From assembly GCA_958450325.1 (NCBI GenBank), contig OY288250.1, positions 53,458,898 through 53,522,897 on the forward strand: 64,000 nt of DNA, written 5' to 3'. A program made the translations under genes and the position numbers. This document shows positions 44,381 through 55,369 of the stretch, one piece after another. The stretch comes from Agrostemma githago (Eukaryota; Streptophyta; Magnoliopsida; Caryophyllales; Caryophyllaceae). The stretch's first letter is position 1; each line of letters opens with the position of its first letter. The notes beneath the pieces were generated by a model. That model saw only the letters and a list, made by a program, of their open reading frames with translations, ran no database searches and was not told the DNA's origin.

Positions 44381-45322
44381 TCTAGCTTGTTTGACAAGCT
44401 AATGCGATCATTGACCTATTTTTTAGGCGATTCACATAAGTTACTAAGATGTGTTCTATATATTTTCTTTGCTTCTCTTGTGTTTTTTTTTGTTTTGTTT
44501 TTTTTTTGTGTAGGTACCCCGTTTTTGCGACGGAGACATCGACAATTTCGATTATGAAGAAGATGCTTCTATGCGGTTTGGGGAAGTCTCCTTTATATGT
44601 ATCTTGTAAGTAGTCTCATTTTTTTTCCTTTTACACTTTCATCGTCTCTCATATCTTTCCCCATATTTTTATGCCTCTTATTATTTCTTGTATACAATGA
44701 GGGCATTGTGTGATTTGGTTTGGGGAGGATATGCATCTGTCTGTTTTCATCCATCTGCATATTTCTTGCATTTCCGCATGCATAAAAAAAATCAAAAATA
44801 TGTTTTTGCATTTAGTCGACTCTTAGTTGAGTCGGAATGCTATGTAGCGATGATGATAATGCTTCTATGTCTTCATTTAGTTACTTATGCTCGTGTGTTG
44901 TTAGCATTTTTTTGTATATAATCACATGCGGCATTCTTGCATCTTTGGTTAACTTTACTGAACGAATAAACTTGACTCATTGTTGGCAAACTACTCAGAT
45001 TTGTAAGGAATTAGAGCCTTAAACTGATGACATTCATGATCAGTTTCCTTTAGGTTGAGAGTAGTACTCCTTATGAGGCATGTAATATCAAACTGCATAA
45101 GCATGACATTCGTCTATTAGGTACCTGTACGTTTTTGACTCGTGGTTTTGACATGTGCGAAAAAGGCAAATCCTTTATTTTATCTAAATCCCATGAGCCT
45201 TACATAGCCAAGTTGACCTGTTTGACCCGTTTATTAGCTACATGCCATATATTGTACCCTAGTCAAGCTAGTAGATGAATTAGACGGATTTTTTTTCGGG
45301 TTAATTTTGGTACCGTGATATT

Positions 45323-45456
45323 GGAAAAGAAAAAGGGGAATTGAGAAAAAAAATGAAAAGAAAAAATCAATGAAGGAAAAAAAAATGAATGAAAAGAAAA
45401 AAAATGAGAAGGAAAGAAGAAAAAAGGAAAAAAAATGAAGTGAAACTAGAAGAAGA
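45323..45456 (+). repeat. Purine-rich tract of X
   Basis: Nearly pure A/G on the element strand (GAAAAGAAAAAGGGG and AATGAAAAG units). Same strand polarity relative to the element as in A1, A2 and B1. Confidence 0.8.
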
Positions 45457-46065
45457 ATGTGTTTTTGCCATGAGAAAATAATTGATCTCTCTAATTTCAT
45501 AGTTATTAGTGGGAAGCGGTTTTGATAAGGCGCTTGTTGCTATGCCTAATTTCTTTGACTAGAGTTTGGTGAGAACGGAATGTTTACTATTGATGGGTGT
45601 AAGGAATACTAGCTTGGCTTTTACCTCCTCATATCCATATTGTTTTGCCCCTTCTTACCCGATTAGCCTCACTTTATACTATATGTAAGTCCTTGGCACT
45701 TGTCATTACCCGATAGAATGCGTATGTACGGTTATTAGAGATTGATTTCATGTTAGATTGCGTGCATGTTCTTGTAGGTCGCAGTTTAGGTGAGTGCTTT
45801 GTCTTTCCGTTTTTACATAAACTCACAATATCACCCGTTTTGTGTGATGAGTGATCCGCGAGAGTCCGACATAGACGAGTCTTGCAAGGTTAAAGGTTCA
45901 GTATTGTTGTCATTGGTCAAGCTTGTTGTATGTGGTTGTTTACATTAATTTTAATCGTTGCGCATTAGTTTGGGTAACTTTGGAGCATATTCCGCTATGA
46001 GTTAAATACATTCCATTAGGATTGAGTTCATCGTTTTGTGCTTGCTTGAGGACAAGCAAGGGTTC

Positions 46066-46079
46066 GGTTTGGGGAGGTT
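46066..46079 (+). other. Polypurine tract of X
   Basis: GGTTTGGGGAGGTT immediately before the TGATGCGTGC start of the 3' LTR, preceded by TTGAGGACAAGCAAGGG. Confidence 0.85.
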
Positions 46080-47569
46080 TGATGCGTGCTATTTATATAT
46101 GATTATTCCATCTTTTAGGCACGCATTTCCATGCATATCGAGTAGCATTGTCTACTATTTTCCCCCGAATTTGATACTTTGTGGTCATGTTGCATCTTAT
46201 GTAGGTTTGAACCCGTGGACGCATAAACAAGGCAAAAATCGTGCTTAAAGATGAAATCTTAAACGAAATAAGAAAAGAGAATGATCGTTTCCAAACAGGT
46301 CAAATTTAAACGTCAATATCTTAAGTTATACAACTCCAATTGATCTGATTCTAGTTGCGTTGTAAAGAGTTTTCTCGTAGCTTTCCAACGGTATATTACA
46401 CGCCTGATTTGAAGAAGTAACAAAGAAATGACCAGCGTTTGAAGTTGAGCGCGCAGTGCTGAGAACAATAGTCGACCGACTATTCTCGAGACTGGACGAA
46501 GACCGAGACTTTCCTAATTTGATGTTTAGGGTTAATAACACTTTTGGGCTTTGGTTTTAGGTTAGTATTTAAGAAACTATTAGACTAGAATGCCTGAACC
46601 TCTTCTTTTATACTTCTTCTCTTTATGCTTTTCCTTAGACTTCTCCATACTTTTACTCCTTCTCCTTAGACTTTTATTTAGATCTCTTCTTCTTATTCTT
46701 TAGAATTATATCTAGTTTAATTTCTTCCCAAAACTCGGTCATTGTAAGAACTTTGGATTCGAATCGCCTTCATTCCTTTGGTAATTTTATTAATCTTCCT
46801 TCCTTCTTCTTTGTTCTTGATTGTTTTCTTCTTCATATTTAATTAATCTTAATTATTGTTTTATACTTGTCGTAAATTTATTATTATTCGTAATGTTTAA
46901 TCTAGTAGATTCTTTTATTAATCTTGGTGTTCTTAATTTAATTATGAGTAGCTAATTTCCCTCGCTAGGATTTAGGGGATCTGCGAATTGAATGTGGTTG
47001 CTAAATAATTTATAGATCTGTCAATAATATTGTGTCTGAGTTGTCAATTGTAGCATTTAATTGAGATTAATTGATTAAGTCGACGTAATTGATTAATTGA
47101 ATTCGGTAAACTTGAACCTAAGATCGGAAGCCCGGTAAAAGTTAGACCTGCTACAACACATTAGTTTGCCCTAATATGATCGGAAGCCTTTAGACGCATG
47201 CTAGGGTGAATAGCGGACCGGAAGGACCTTTTCAATACCCCTTAGACCAATACTGGGACAGACCTGTGATTTAGACCGAGACCATATGAGATTCGTAGTG
47301 AACCGACAATCCTAGTTTTCTCTCCTTATATTTATTCATCTTAAATTCATCTTATTTATTTTAGTTATTTCTTCCCTTTTAATTCTCTTTCTTTCAATAC
47401 TTTAGTTTAGATAAACACAATTAAAAACCTCCGATTTGTTACGTATATAGACTTTATTTACGAGTAGAATTTATTTGTCTCCCTGTGAATTCGATCCCGA
47501 CTTCCCTAGCTATATTTTTAGTTAGACCGTAGTTGGTTATTTTTGATAGGTATACGACTAGCCTTATCA
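46080..47569 (+). repeat. 3' LTR of X
   Basis: 1490 bp, TGATGCGTGC to CCTTATCA, followed by the GTACA target duplication. It differs from the 5' LTR by scattered point changes, small indels and loss of one palindrome unit. Confidence 0.92.
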
Positions 47570-47621
47570 GTACACCCGGTCACACCACTCTATCCCGACA
47601 TCCATGTCCTCGGCAGAACAC

Positions 47622-47645
47622 GGGGGGGGGGGGGGGGGGGGGGGG
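47622..47645. repeat. 24-bp poly-G run
   Basis: An uninterrupted G run on the plus strand. On the minus strand it encodes a Pro run in antisense gene 1. With 24 bases the downstream frame of that exon hits a stop. A length of 3k+2 would keep the frame open, so the run has slipped here or its length is a sequencing error. Confidence 0.9.
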
Positions 47646-48431
47646 CTTAGTGAAGGGTATCCCAGCCTCATCCACCCTAAGCAGAGTCAGGGGAAAATAT
47701 TGGGGTTGGATTTCATCAGCCGGGTCGGCCAGCTGAAAAGACAACAGATTGGTCAGTCAAAAGGCAAAGAAATAACAAACTGCAACACAAACTTTAGAGC
47801 CAAAGATTAGAACTTTACGAGGCAGTACCAAGCTAACCGCCGGGTGACGTGAGATAGATAGGAGGCACCAGGCACCAAGAGCGCATCGCCTCCTTCTCCG
47901 TCCCTATCCTCGAGGACCTCTGCGGCGGTCGATGGTCTGAACATGGTCCGGGGAAGATCAGTCGGTACCCTAAAATCGTCATACAGACACTGACGCACCA
48001 ACCGCTCACCCATATACCAAACTGGGCGAAACAACGCAGGAAGAAGCATCCTCCTGTAACTCCGAGGCCTCAGCTCCGTGGCCACATACTCCGGCACGCC
48101 CTCATAATCGGCCCAAGGACGGGCCACAAACTACACAAACATAACCAACTTCCTAATAAATCCCGAACCTTGGGGGCTATTGAACAAAATAGGCTATAAG
48201 AAGAAAACTTACATCGTCGAGGCCTAGCTTGTTAACCAGCGCATTCTCCGTCAGGTAGTGGCTAATTGTGCTCTTAGGCTGAGCCAACCTCCACTCGATT
48301 CCCGCCGGGAATCTCTTCGGGTGCACCCGGACCGTCTTAGGTGCCAAACACAGGAAGTAGGAATAGATCCAAGCCTGTAACATCCCGAAACAGCTTTAGC
48401 AACCCCAAACCAAAACTAAGTTAACTCAAAA

Positions 48432-51233
48432 TGTAACACCTCTGATTTTTATATATTAAATTTTATTAATATTTTATTTTGTTTACGATTTAACTCGTAT
48501 TTCTTAAACAATTATAAGACAGATTCATTTTTCAATCGTTGAACACGTAAAATCCTATTTACCTCGAAAAGTCATTTTTATGCTTAAAATGTATCTTACT
48601 TTCGTTTCATTCGATTTACTCATTTTATTTCTATTCGATTTTTCGTTTCGACGGTTTATATTCCCGAGTTTATCTTTATATAAACTTGAATTCTTATTTT
48701 AAACTCGAAACCCATTTTAATTACCTCATTCGCAAGAATTTTTATTAATATCGAGAAATTGCTATTTATTCTTTTTCTACGCGATTTCGTACATAATTAT
48801 TTTTGAAACGTGATTTTAATACTACTTTCTCGTAAACTCGTTCTTATAAGAGTTCCGTCTAGTTATTATTATTATTATTATTACCGTTTCCTTCACTGGA
48901 CTGAGATATTTTCGTAGTTTGGTTGAGAAAGTCAAAACCGACTCCTCTATTCTCTCCTATTATTCCTATTGCACGTTCTCTTTATCGGTTTATACTCCCC
49001 CAACTTCTCTTAAGCCCCAACAATCTTCTTGTTGTACGTATTCTCCTCTTCTTCTCTTCTCTTAAAAAAAGGGCAATTGAATGTGCAACAACAATACTAA
49101 ACCGTTCTTCAACTCTCTCAATTCCGATCCTTCTCTCTCGATCCTTGTTCATCCTATTCGAAAGGGTAACAATCGAATTCTTAATTTCTTCTTCCTACTT
49201 CTCGATTTATGATGCTAATAAGGGTCCTGTACCTTATTATTTTTTTATAGGATTTCGAGACAACCCCGAGGAGGACGAGTATATTATTGACTAAGATCTC
49301 GATGAAGGTAACACATGATGGCATGACTCGGTATTGCATGATATATATGTTGTAGTTGTTTGTAGTATCGTTTTAAAATCGAATTTTTATACGAATAAGC
49401 ATGTTTTAATTATATTGCGATAATATGCTTAAATCGATTTCGTGTTTCTATCGCTTTTAATCTTCTCAATTTATTTCACATCGGTTCTTCTAAAAGTATT
49501 ATAAGGCCGAGACTAAAACATACAAATAAGACTTTATTTCTGAATTTTCGTGATTTTAATATAAAGTAGCAAAGTGAAAGTTTTTATTATTTTTAAGATA
49601 ATTACTGCATGTGTTCAGAATCGATTAGTGTTTTTGAAAGATTTATTACTCCTTTTTAAAGACTTTATTTTCGAAAAGTTTGAAAAGATACTACTGTTTA
49701 TTTTAAGTCTATTATATTTCTGTAAACTTTCGTAAATTCATTCCAAGTATTTTGGTCACAATAAAATGTTTACGAACAGATGTCGAAATAGTCCGCGAAT
49801 CTGTTAGTTGTTGTAAAAATAATTTAAAACTTTTGATACACTTTGAATTTAATTTGGGTAATTTACCTACATCAACTTTGAAGAGTTTTGTTAATGTTTA
49901 CAATTGGTTTTGCTTTAAAATAAATTATTAAACGTATTTTATTAATGAGATACCTTCGGGTGTCGAAGTCTGTCAGTTTGTGAAATTGCAAATAAAAATC
50001 CATGTTGTATTTGGAATTTGGATTTTTTCCAGAAATAAAAGTTGTAACTAAGTTTCTAAAGTTTTCAACCCCACTGGTCTTACGTTGTTTTGATTTTTAA
50101 TGATATAATTACGAATTTTATAGTAAGACAGTGCTATTCCGGAAAATCTGTAAATTTGTAATTTAATACTTTTAATTACTTATATTTCAACCTTTTGAGA
50201 AATAATTATGATTTTGACTTTCGTTGAATTTTGATCATTAAATATATATTTATAAAATAAGTATAATGTTTATGTCTCGAGGCCTAATATAACTATTTTA
50301 TATAATCAAATGTTAAACGATTTCTAATTATAATAATACCTATTTTGGAAAGTTAATATTTGAAGAAAGTTTCCCAAATTAGAAAGTTCCTTTTTAAGAA
50401 CGTTTTGATAATCCTATCGAATTATGACAACGACTTTGTTTTGGAGTTATGGAATAAGGACAAGTGTACGGGTAGAGTAATACAGTCTAGGATATACGTT
50501 TTGCCATCAACTATAAAGCTGGTGTGTTTATGTTGAGACACATTGGTCGTTGAACTGAGCATGGTTTGTGTTCAGGAGTGTGTATATTTTGACCTTAAAC
50601 TTAGATATCGCATCGTTTAAGTGGCCGTCGGGTTGAACTGGATTACGGTTGGTGTCCAGGAGGGGTGTACATTACTTAAGCCAGGACCTCGCTGCACGCA
50701 GTCCTGTTATAGTTGAGTTGCCTAGTTAGAGACCGAAGTCTAATTTATTTTGACTGAATTCTCGAACCTAGTTTAGTATGATCCTAGTGAAAGTCTATTC
50801 CGTCACACTGATTGATTTGCAGGTTGACAATCATTTTGAAGTATTTTACCGTATCATTTTAAATGTTTTCCATTTTCAACTATTTTGATATAATAGTAAT
50901 TATGCTTTAATATTATGTAGTATGGCTGGGAGAACTGCCTGAGTTGCTCCCCACTGAATTGTGGTTGTTATGTTTATAACATGGCATGTATTATTTGTTC
51001 TGGGGTTTGGTGTGAGCTAGCGAGTGGCGTGGATCCTACTCCGCTTGAGTTATGTTTATTTATGGATTCTTAATCCCATTTGGAGAATTTTTATTTTTAG
51101 CCCTTTTGTAAAAAGTGGCCTTTGTATATTGACTGACCGTTCTTTTTGTAAAATATAGAACATCAGTGTGTTTTAATCCCAAATCTACAGTATTTCCGCT
51201 ACTGTATTGCATTATAATTTATAGGGGATTACA
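48432..51233. mobile_element. Solo LTR S inside an intron of antisense gene 1
   Basis: 2802 bp, AT-rich, starts TGTAACACC and ends GGGGATTACA, flanked by CAAAA on both sides (48427-48431 and 51234-51238). No primer site, polypurine tract or retroviral protein. TGTAACACC ends and this length fit LTRs of Tekay/Del-type chromoviruses (family recall, not tested). The 123-codon ORF at 48923-49294 has no recognisable domain. Orientation is unclear. Confidence 0.75.
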
Positions 51234-52441
51234 CAAAATCCAAGAGTGAGAGTAGTAACCAACCTCCAGTATAAGGCCCGGACCCACAATGGGCACAGCT
51301 GAGGCCGACCTTATCACCAACGGCCTCACCATGACTTGCAGGCAGCGAGTCATCTCCGCGAAAGCCGCGGTCACCCAATCGTAGCGTCCTAGCTGAGTCA
51401 GGTCAGCTAGGAAGGGCAGAATCCTAGTGCTGAACCTCTCGCCCTTGTCCGAGAAGTGGGTCGACCCTAGGAAATACCACAACCACAACCGGGCATCCTA
51501 CTCCGGCGTGTTGGGTTCTCGACCCTCTAGCACCGCCACTCGCTCGAAGTGATCGGTGATGTACGAACTCACCAAAGCATGAGGCGCACTATATGCCTTA
51601 CGCGGTACACAATCCTCGATGAGGCCCTGCACGTCATCGCTGTCTAGACTAGGACCCTCGGCGGCCCACTTGATCCGATCCGGCCCCCACGGCAGACTGC
51701 TAATCATCCCGAAATCCTCTAGGGTCATCCCGACCTCCCCAAAAGCCATGTGAAAGGTCGAGGTAGTATCATGAAAGCGATCTATCATCGCCCTAATCAC
51801 CCTAAGGTTGCATTTAGTCTTGCAACCCACCAACCTAATCCATTGCCCGACTACGGGACCTAGAGCGGTCCTCGCAATAATGCCCTTTACCGTGGGAGTT
51901 AGCTTCTGAAAGTAAACGTCAAGACACGTAGTAAAGCCCGAGAAAGTCCTCATCGGACCTGGGGACTGCAAGCCGAAACAACACAAGTATAAACAAAGCA
52001 GGCCTAGCCTAACCCGAGCAAAAGTAAAATATAAGGCATAACTAACAAACGCGAATAGGACACTCACCAGGCCCCGCACAATGCGGTTAGAAATGTGAAG
52101 GTCAAGATGAAACATTAGCTGATGACCATCCCAGTCCCGAGCCCAATCGGGGTCTTCGTAAACAACCTCCTCATCATCCAGTACAAGAACTGGGACATGA
52201 ACCCTCCTAGCCACCGTCTCTGGAAGCTTACACTTCTTCACTCTATCAAAATCAGCCTCATTGATAGTCTCGGGATCACGACGCTGGGACGAGATACTCC
52301 GATGTCTCCTGCGAATGCCTCGGGGAGTCTGTGAACTCGCCCCAAAAACCTCCTCACTAGCACTAGCACCAACCGAGGAAGTCCCCTCGGGACGCTCAGT
52401 ATCACCTCTAACTGAAAGACCAAACAAAAAACCAAAAACAT

Positions 52442-52848
52442 AACCCTAGTCAGGCTAAATCAGCTTAAACAGGTCAAAATAAGGTCAAAATTTCGGATAA
52501 GGATATCAAAATTCCGAAAAGGCCGCTAGCACGCATTTTTGATCCCAATCACAATGGAAGTGGTTTCGGGAAAATCCGGCATCATTACGACACCTTTTAG
52601 TTTGTCTTAAGACACACAAAACCTTACGGAGAGTCCTCAAAGTCATCCTAGCCCATAAGAATCAACAAGAGAGCTACCCACATCCTCATAAACACTATGT
52701 GAACAAAATTACGCAAAGTAATCATAGGAATAATCGGGAAATGGTCCTTAACCCTAGCATCCCAAGCACATTCCCATAAGGAGCCATTGTCGCACCTCGA
52801 ACATCCTTATCAAGCTTATAACTACTTCAACAAGCTCTAATCAACCTT
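52442..52848. other. Stretch between antisense gene 1 and element W
   Basis: No gene recognised. AT-rich; it may hold the upstream exon or promoter of antisense gene 1. Confidence 0.4.
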
Positions 52849-53559
52849 GATGGGGGTTGGTAGCCTGCTGCGGGTCGCCCGCCATATGGGCCCCAAGGAA
52901 GCCTGACCCAAAAGTAAAGAAAGGCCTTCTTGGCAGGCCAGCCAGCAAAGACCTTGCCAAGGAGCCCCCAGGGGGCAACCTTAGCCTCATCGAGCTCCAA
53001 GCGAGCTCCCCCCTGCCTGTCAGGCACAAACCGCACACTGGTTTAGCAACGAGTCCCCCTGCCCGCCAGTCCACAGGGCATCCTTCCCTGGCAGGCTCAG
53101 GGGGCAGAAGTCAAAGCCCTCCCGTCCAGGCCTAAGGTAAGGGGGGAATAAATGGACGAGGTGAACCCACGTGTCACGTCCTCGTCCTCTCATTCTTCCT
53201 CTCTCCCTCTCTTCTCGTCTCTCTTGGGGAAAAGTATAAATACTCCGGTATTTCCCACAAGAAAGGGGTTGGAATTTCTCTCTCTAGAATCTTACTCTAA
53301 AAACCGCCACCTTACTCCTCACGAGTAAGGTTCATCAAGGCATTTCACGGACTGACTTAGGCATTGGAGAAGGCTTCCTCGGACACCTCCGAGGCCCTGT
53401 GCGTTCTGTGTGCAGGGAGTAGGCCATCTCCGCCGCGAAGGTCCAAATATTGGAGTAAGAGGAAGGAGAGACTCGCAAAGTAAAACAATCAACATCAAAG
53501 CAATACCGAATTCAAAGAACCTGAATCCACTTCGGGTCAATTGTTTCCATACCGGAATA
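52849..53559 (+). repeat. 5' LTR of W
   Basis: Approximate limits: TGATGGGGGTTGG at the start and CCGGAATA (expected CA) just before the primer site. About 710 bp, GC-rich. TATA box TATAAATA at 53235-53242, followed by a CT-rich leader. There is no second copy to fix the ends. Confidence 0.65.
53235..53242 (+). promoter_or_regulatory. TATA box of W LTR
   Basis: TATAAATA in GGGGAAAAGTATAAATACTCC. A start about 30 bp downstream would fall in AAGAAAGGGG-TTGG sequence before the CTCTCTCTAG leader. Confidence 0.7.
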
Positions 53560-53562
53560 ATT

Positions 53563-53580
53563 TGGCGCTGTCTGTGGGGA
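53563..53580 (+). other. Primer-binding site of W
   Basis: TGGCGCTGTCTGTGGGGA, the type common in Tat elements, different from both U and the Athila-like elements. Confidence 0.75.
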
Positions 53581-53631
53581 GTAACGGTTGTGCTCACGAG
53601 TTACCCATAAAAATCAACCACGATCAGAAAT

Positions 53632-55369
53632 ATGCCTGAAATTATCGAGGCCAATTCCGCGGCGGATCCGACGGGACATCCGGTGATCCCCGTGTATGGC
53701 ATGCCTCTGCCATAGGTAACACCCGCCGCTATAATTCGCGGTGTAGGGCGGGCCAGCCTCCACGAGGTGCCCAACAAGAAGACCACAGTCACGGCCGGGC
53801 AGTTCGATCATCAAAAGGCCTAACCTTAACCTCACCCCTGCCCAGGTCGCACAGACCGCGACCTTCTTCTCGGCCATGCTAAACCAAGAATTCACGCCGG
53901 AGGACCTAGTGTGCCGGATTGCTACAACCCCCAGGCACCTGCACTTCGATAGTGCCGAGGGGGCTGGGGGCACGAAACGAATCGCTACCCGGAATGTCCA
54001 GAGAAAGGCGAGGAAAATTGCTCAGGGGTATGTACAGGCCAAGAGATGCATCACAGCCGGCAACCAGGAGTCGCCCGCCCAGCAACAAGCGTTCTCTATA
54101 CATACTACCGAGTCCACAGCAGCTGCTGAGAAAAGAGGCTTGTCCCAGGAGCTACGAGAGCGAATGAGGCCGAGGGAGCCCGCCTCAAAGCGCATGGGGG
54201 AAAAACAGGGTGAAGTCTTTTCCAGATTGACGCCAGCTGAATCCCAGCAGGCTCCAGGGCTGTCTAGGAGCATGCAGTCCAGGCTCAACAATGGACAACC
54301 ACTGGGATCAAGGCACCGTCAGGACGATAACCTCGAACCGCCTCAGAGGAAGCAACCCAGACATCACTCCCCAGCGAGGGAGGATGAGGCTATAAGTAGG
54401 CAAGCTCCCCGGCACCGCTCCCCCAGTGTTGGAAAACCGACCCCTGGCAAATGGGATGACTACGGTTACCACTCTGCTGGGAGCAGGTGAAAAATGGTGG
54501 GCAGACCTACCAGGACTCCACTCCACCCCGAAGTATAAGGACACCCTATCCCGAAGATTAAAATGCCTTCTGTAAAGTTTGATGGGACAACTGACCCAGA
54601 AGATCACCTGGCGGCATATGAAAGTCATATGGGGATGTACGATGCTGATGATGCGGTCTGGTGCAAGATTTTCCCTACCACCCTGGTGGGTCTGGCTCAG
54701 GGGTGGTTCAAGGACCTGCCGCAAGGATCGATCAGTTACTTTACAGAGCTGGCTGGAACCTTCTTGGACCAGTATGCAGGGAACAAAAGGCGCCGGCTAA
54801 CTCGCTTTGACCTGATGACCCTCAGACAAAAGAAGGGCGAGAATGTCAGGGAGTATCTGAAAAGATTTGATTTGGCCTTCCAGCAGGTCAGGGAAATCGA
54901 TGATCCAACGGCAGCGTATGCTTTGACCAACTCATTACTCCCAGGGGAGATGAAAATCAGATGATTAGAGCTCAGCTAGAAACTCTAGCCAAAGCCCGGA
55001 AAATAGCCGAGGGCTTCATGCTGCAGGAAGAATTCCATAGCCTGCCGGATACCCCCACAGGACCTTCCAGGCCATAGGGGGGGACCGCATGGAGGACGCA
55101 GCAGAGGCAAGGCAGAAAATCAGAGAGCTGAGGATGGAGATACTCCAAAGAAGGAATGTGTGGCCTACTAACCCAGGTTCGACAGCTACACAGCCCTCAA
55201 CAAATCAAGAGCCGAGATATTTGAGCTGGAGAAGGAGACAGCCAAGTGGAATCGCCCAAGTAAGCCGCGCAGCCCAAAGGGCGACCCCAAGAAGTTTTGC
55301 ACATTCCATGATTGCATAGGACATACCACTGAGGAATGTCGCCATCTGAAGGATGAGATTGTGAAACTC
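53632..55369 (+). pseudogene. Gag of W (decayed, cut by A2)
   Basis: The start MPEIIEANSAADPTGHPVIP (53632) meets a TAG after 27 codons. A basic, Ser/Pro/Arg-rich spacer (53876-54490) follows. The capsid is at 54563-54964: KFDGTTDPEDHLAAYESHMG, FPTTLVGLAQGWFKDLP, LTRFDLMTLRQKKGENVREY. The zinc knuckle CTFHDCIGHTTEEC lies near 55298-55340. A2 inserts at 55370 directly after RHLKDEIVKL. Several stops and frameshifts are present. Confidence 0.82.

Larger units (their letters stand above)
44381..46079 (+). other. 3' noncoding region of X
   Basis: 1.7 kb without a gene. Holds an internal polypurine-like copy GGTTTGGGGAGG (44717-44728), a purine-rich tract (45323-45456) and the terminal tract (46066-46079), in the same order as A1 and B1. 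Confidence 0.75.
41227..47569 (+). mobile_element. Non-autonomous Athila-like element X
   Basis: 6.3 kb with LTRs 41227-42740 and 46080-47569, a perfect target duplication GTACA, primer site 42746-42763 and polypurine tract 46066-46079. The internal region has one long ORF and no protease, RT, RNase H or integrase. It was inserted into the fifth coding exon of U's antisense gene 1. The 5' LTR starts TAATGCG instead of TGATGCG, a point change of the terminal G. Confidence 0.93.
40819..52427 (-). pseudogene. Antisense gene 1 of U: plant mobile domain protein, multi-exon
   Basis: Coding exons (minus): 52427-52068, 51965-51264, 48374-48213, 48130-47819, 47732-47575 joined to 41226-41219 across X, 41138-41043, 40971-40819. 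Introns are 102, 82 (after removing S), 82, 86, 80 and 71 bp, all phase 0, most with GTGAGT/GTAAGT-like donors. The exon at 51965 has the PMD core: FHMAFGEVGMTLEDFGMISS, then YFLGSTHFSDKGERF and LADLTQLGRYDWVTAAFAEM. The last exon is a coiled coil (DISDMVGQLETQVTELEVRE). PMD proteins are plant nuclear proteins, some tied to silencing and genome stability, often captured by transposons. Broken by a TAG near 51496 and a frame slip at the 24-G run. The true 5' end may lie further right. Confidence 0.75.
13215..52848 (+). mobile_element. Tat/Retand-like retrotransposon U (host of several insertions)
   Basis: U starts with TGTAGACACCC at 13215. It carries a 5' LTR, a primer site at 15390, a short gag, a truncated second RNase H, integrase, A-rich tandem repeats and two antisense genes. 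Its 3' LTR does not occur in the window, so U probably extends past W. The 5 bases before it, GATTA (13210-13214), should recur after its right end. Insertions A1, B1, X and S are listed separately. No protease or RT is seen between gag and RNase H (35290-35726), so U was non-autonomous. Confidence 0.75.
52849..55369 (+). mobile_element. Tat-type element W (5' part)
   Basis: A short GC-rich LTR, primer site and gag in plus orientation, interrupted by A2 at 55370. The rest of W lies beyond the window. Its gag type and Pro/Gly-rich LTR style recall V, so it may be of the same or a related family. Confidence 0.75.

Noticed and set aside
48923..49294. 123-codon ORF in the solo LTR S
   Set aside because: No domain recognised, AT-rich, Ser/Leu/Ile-rich composition as expected by chance. 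It lies wholly inside an LTR.
52849..53559. Reading W's LTR as the 3' LTR of U
   Set aside because: It shares no sequence with the U LTR at 13215-15384, and it is followed by a primer site and a gag start, so it is a 5' LTR of another element.
54022..54291. Minus-strand ORFs opposite the W gag
   Set aside because: Shadows of GC-rich gag codons. The plus-strand frame has capsid and zinc-knuckle motifs.
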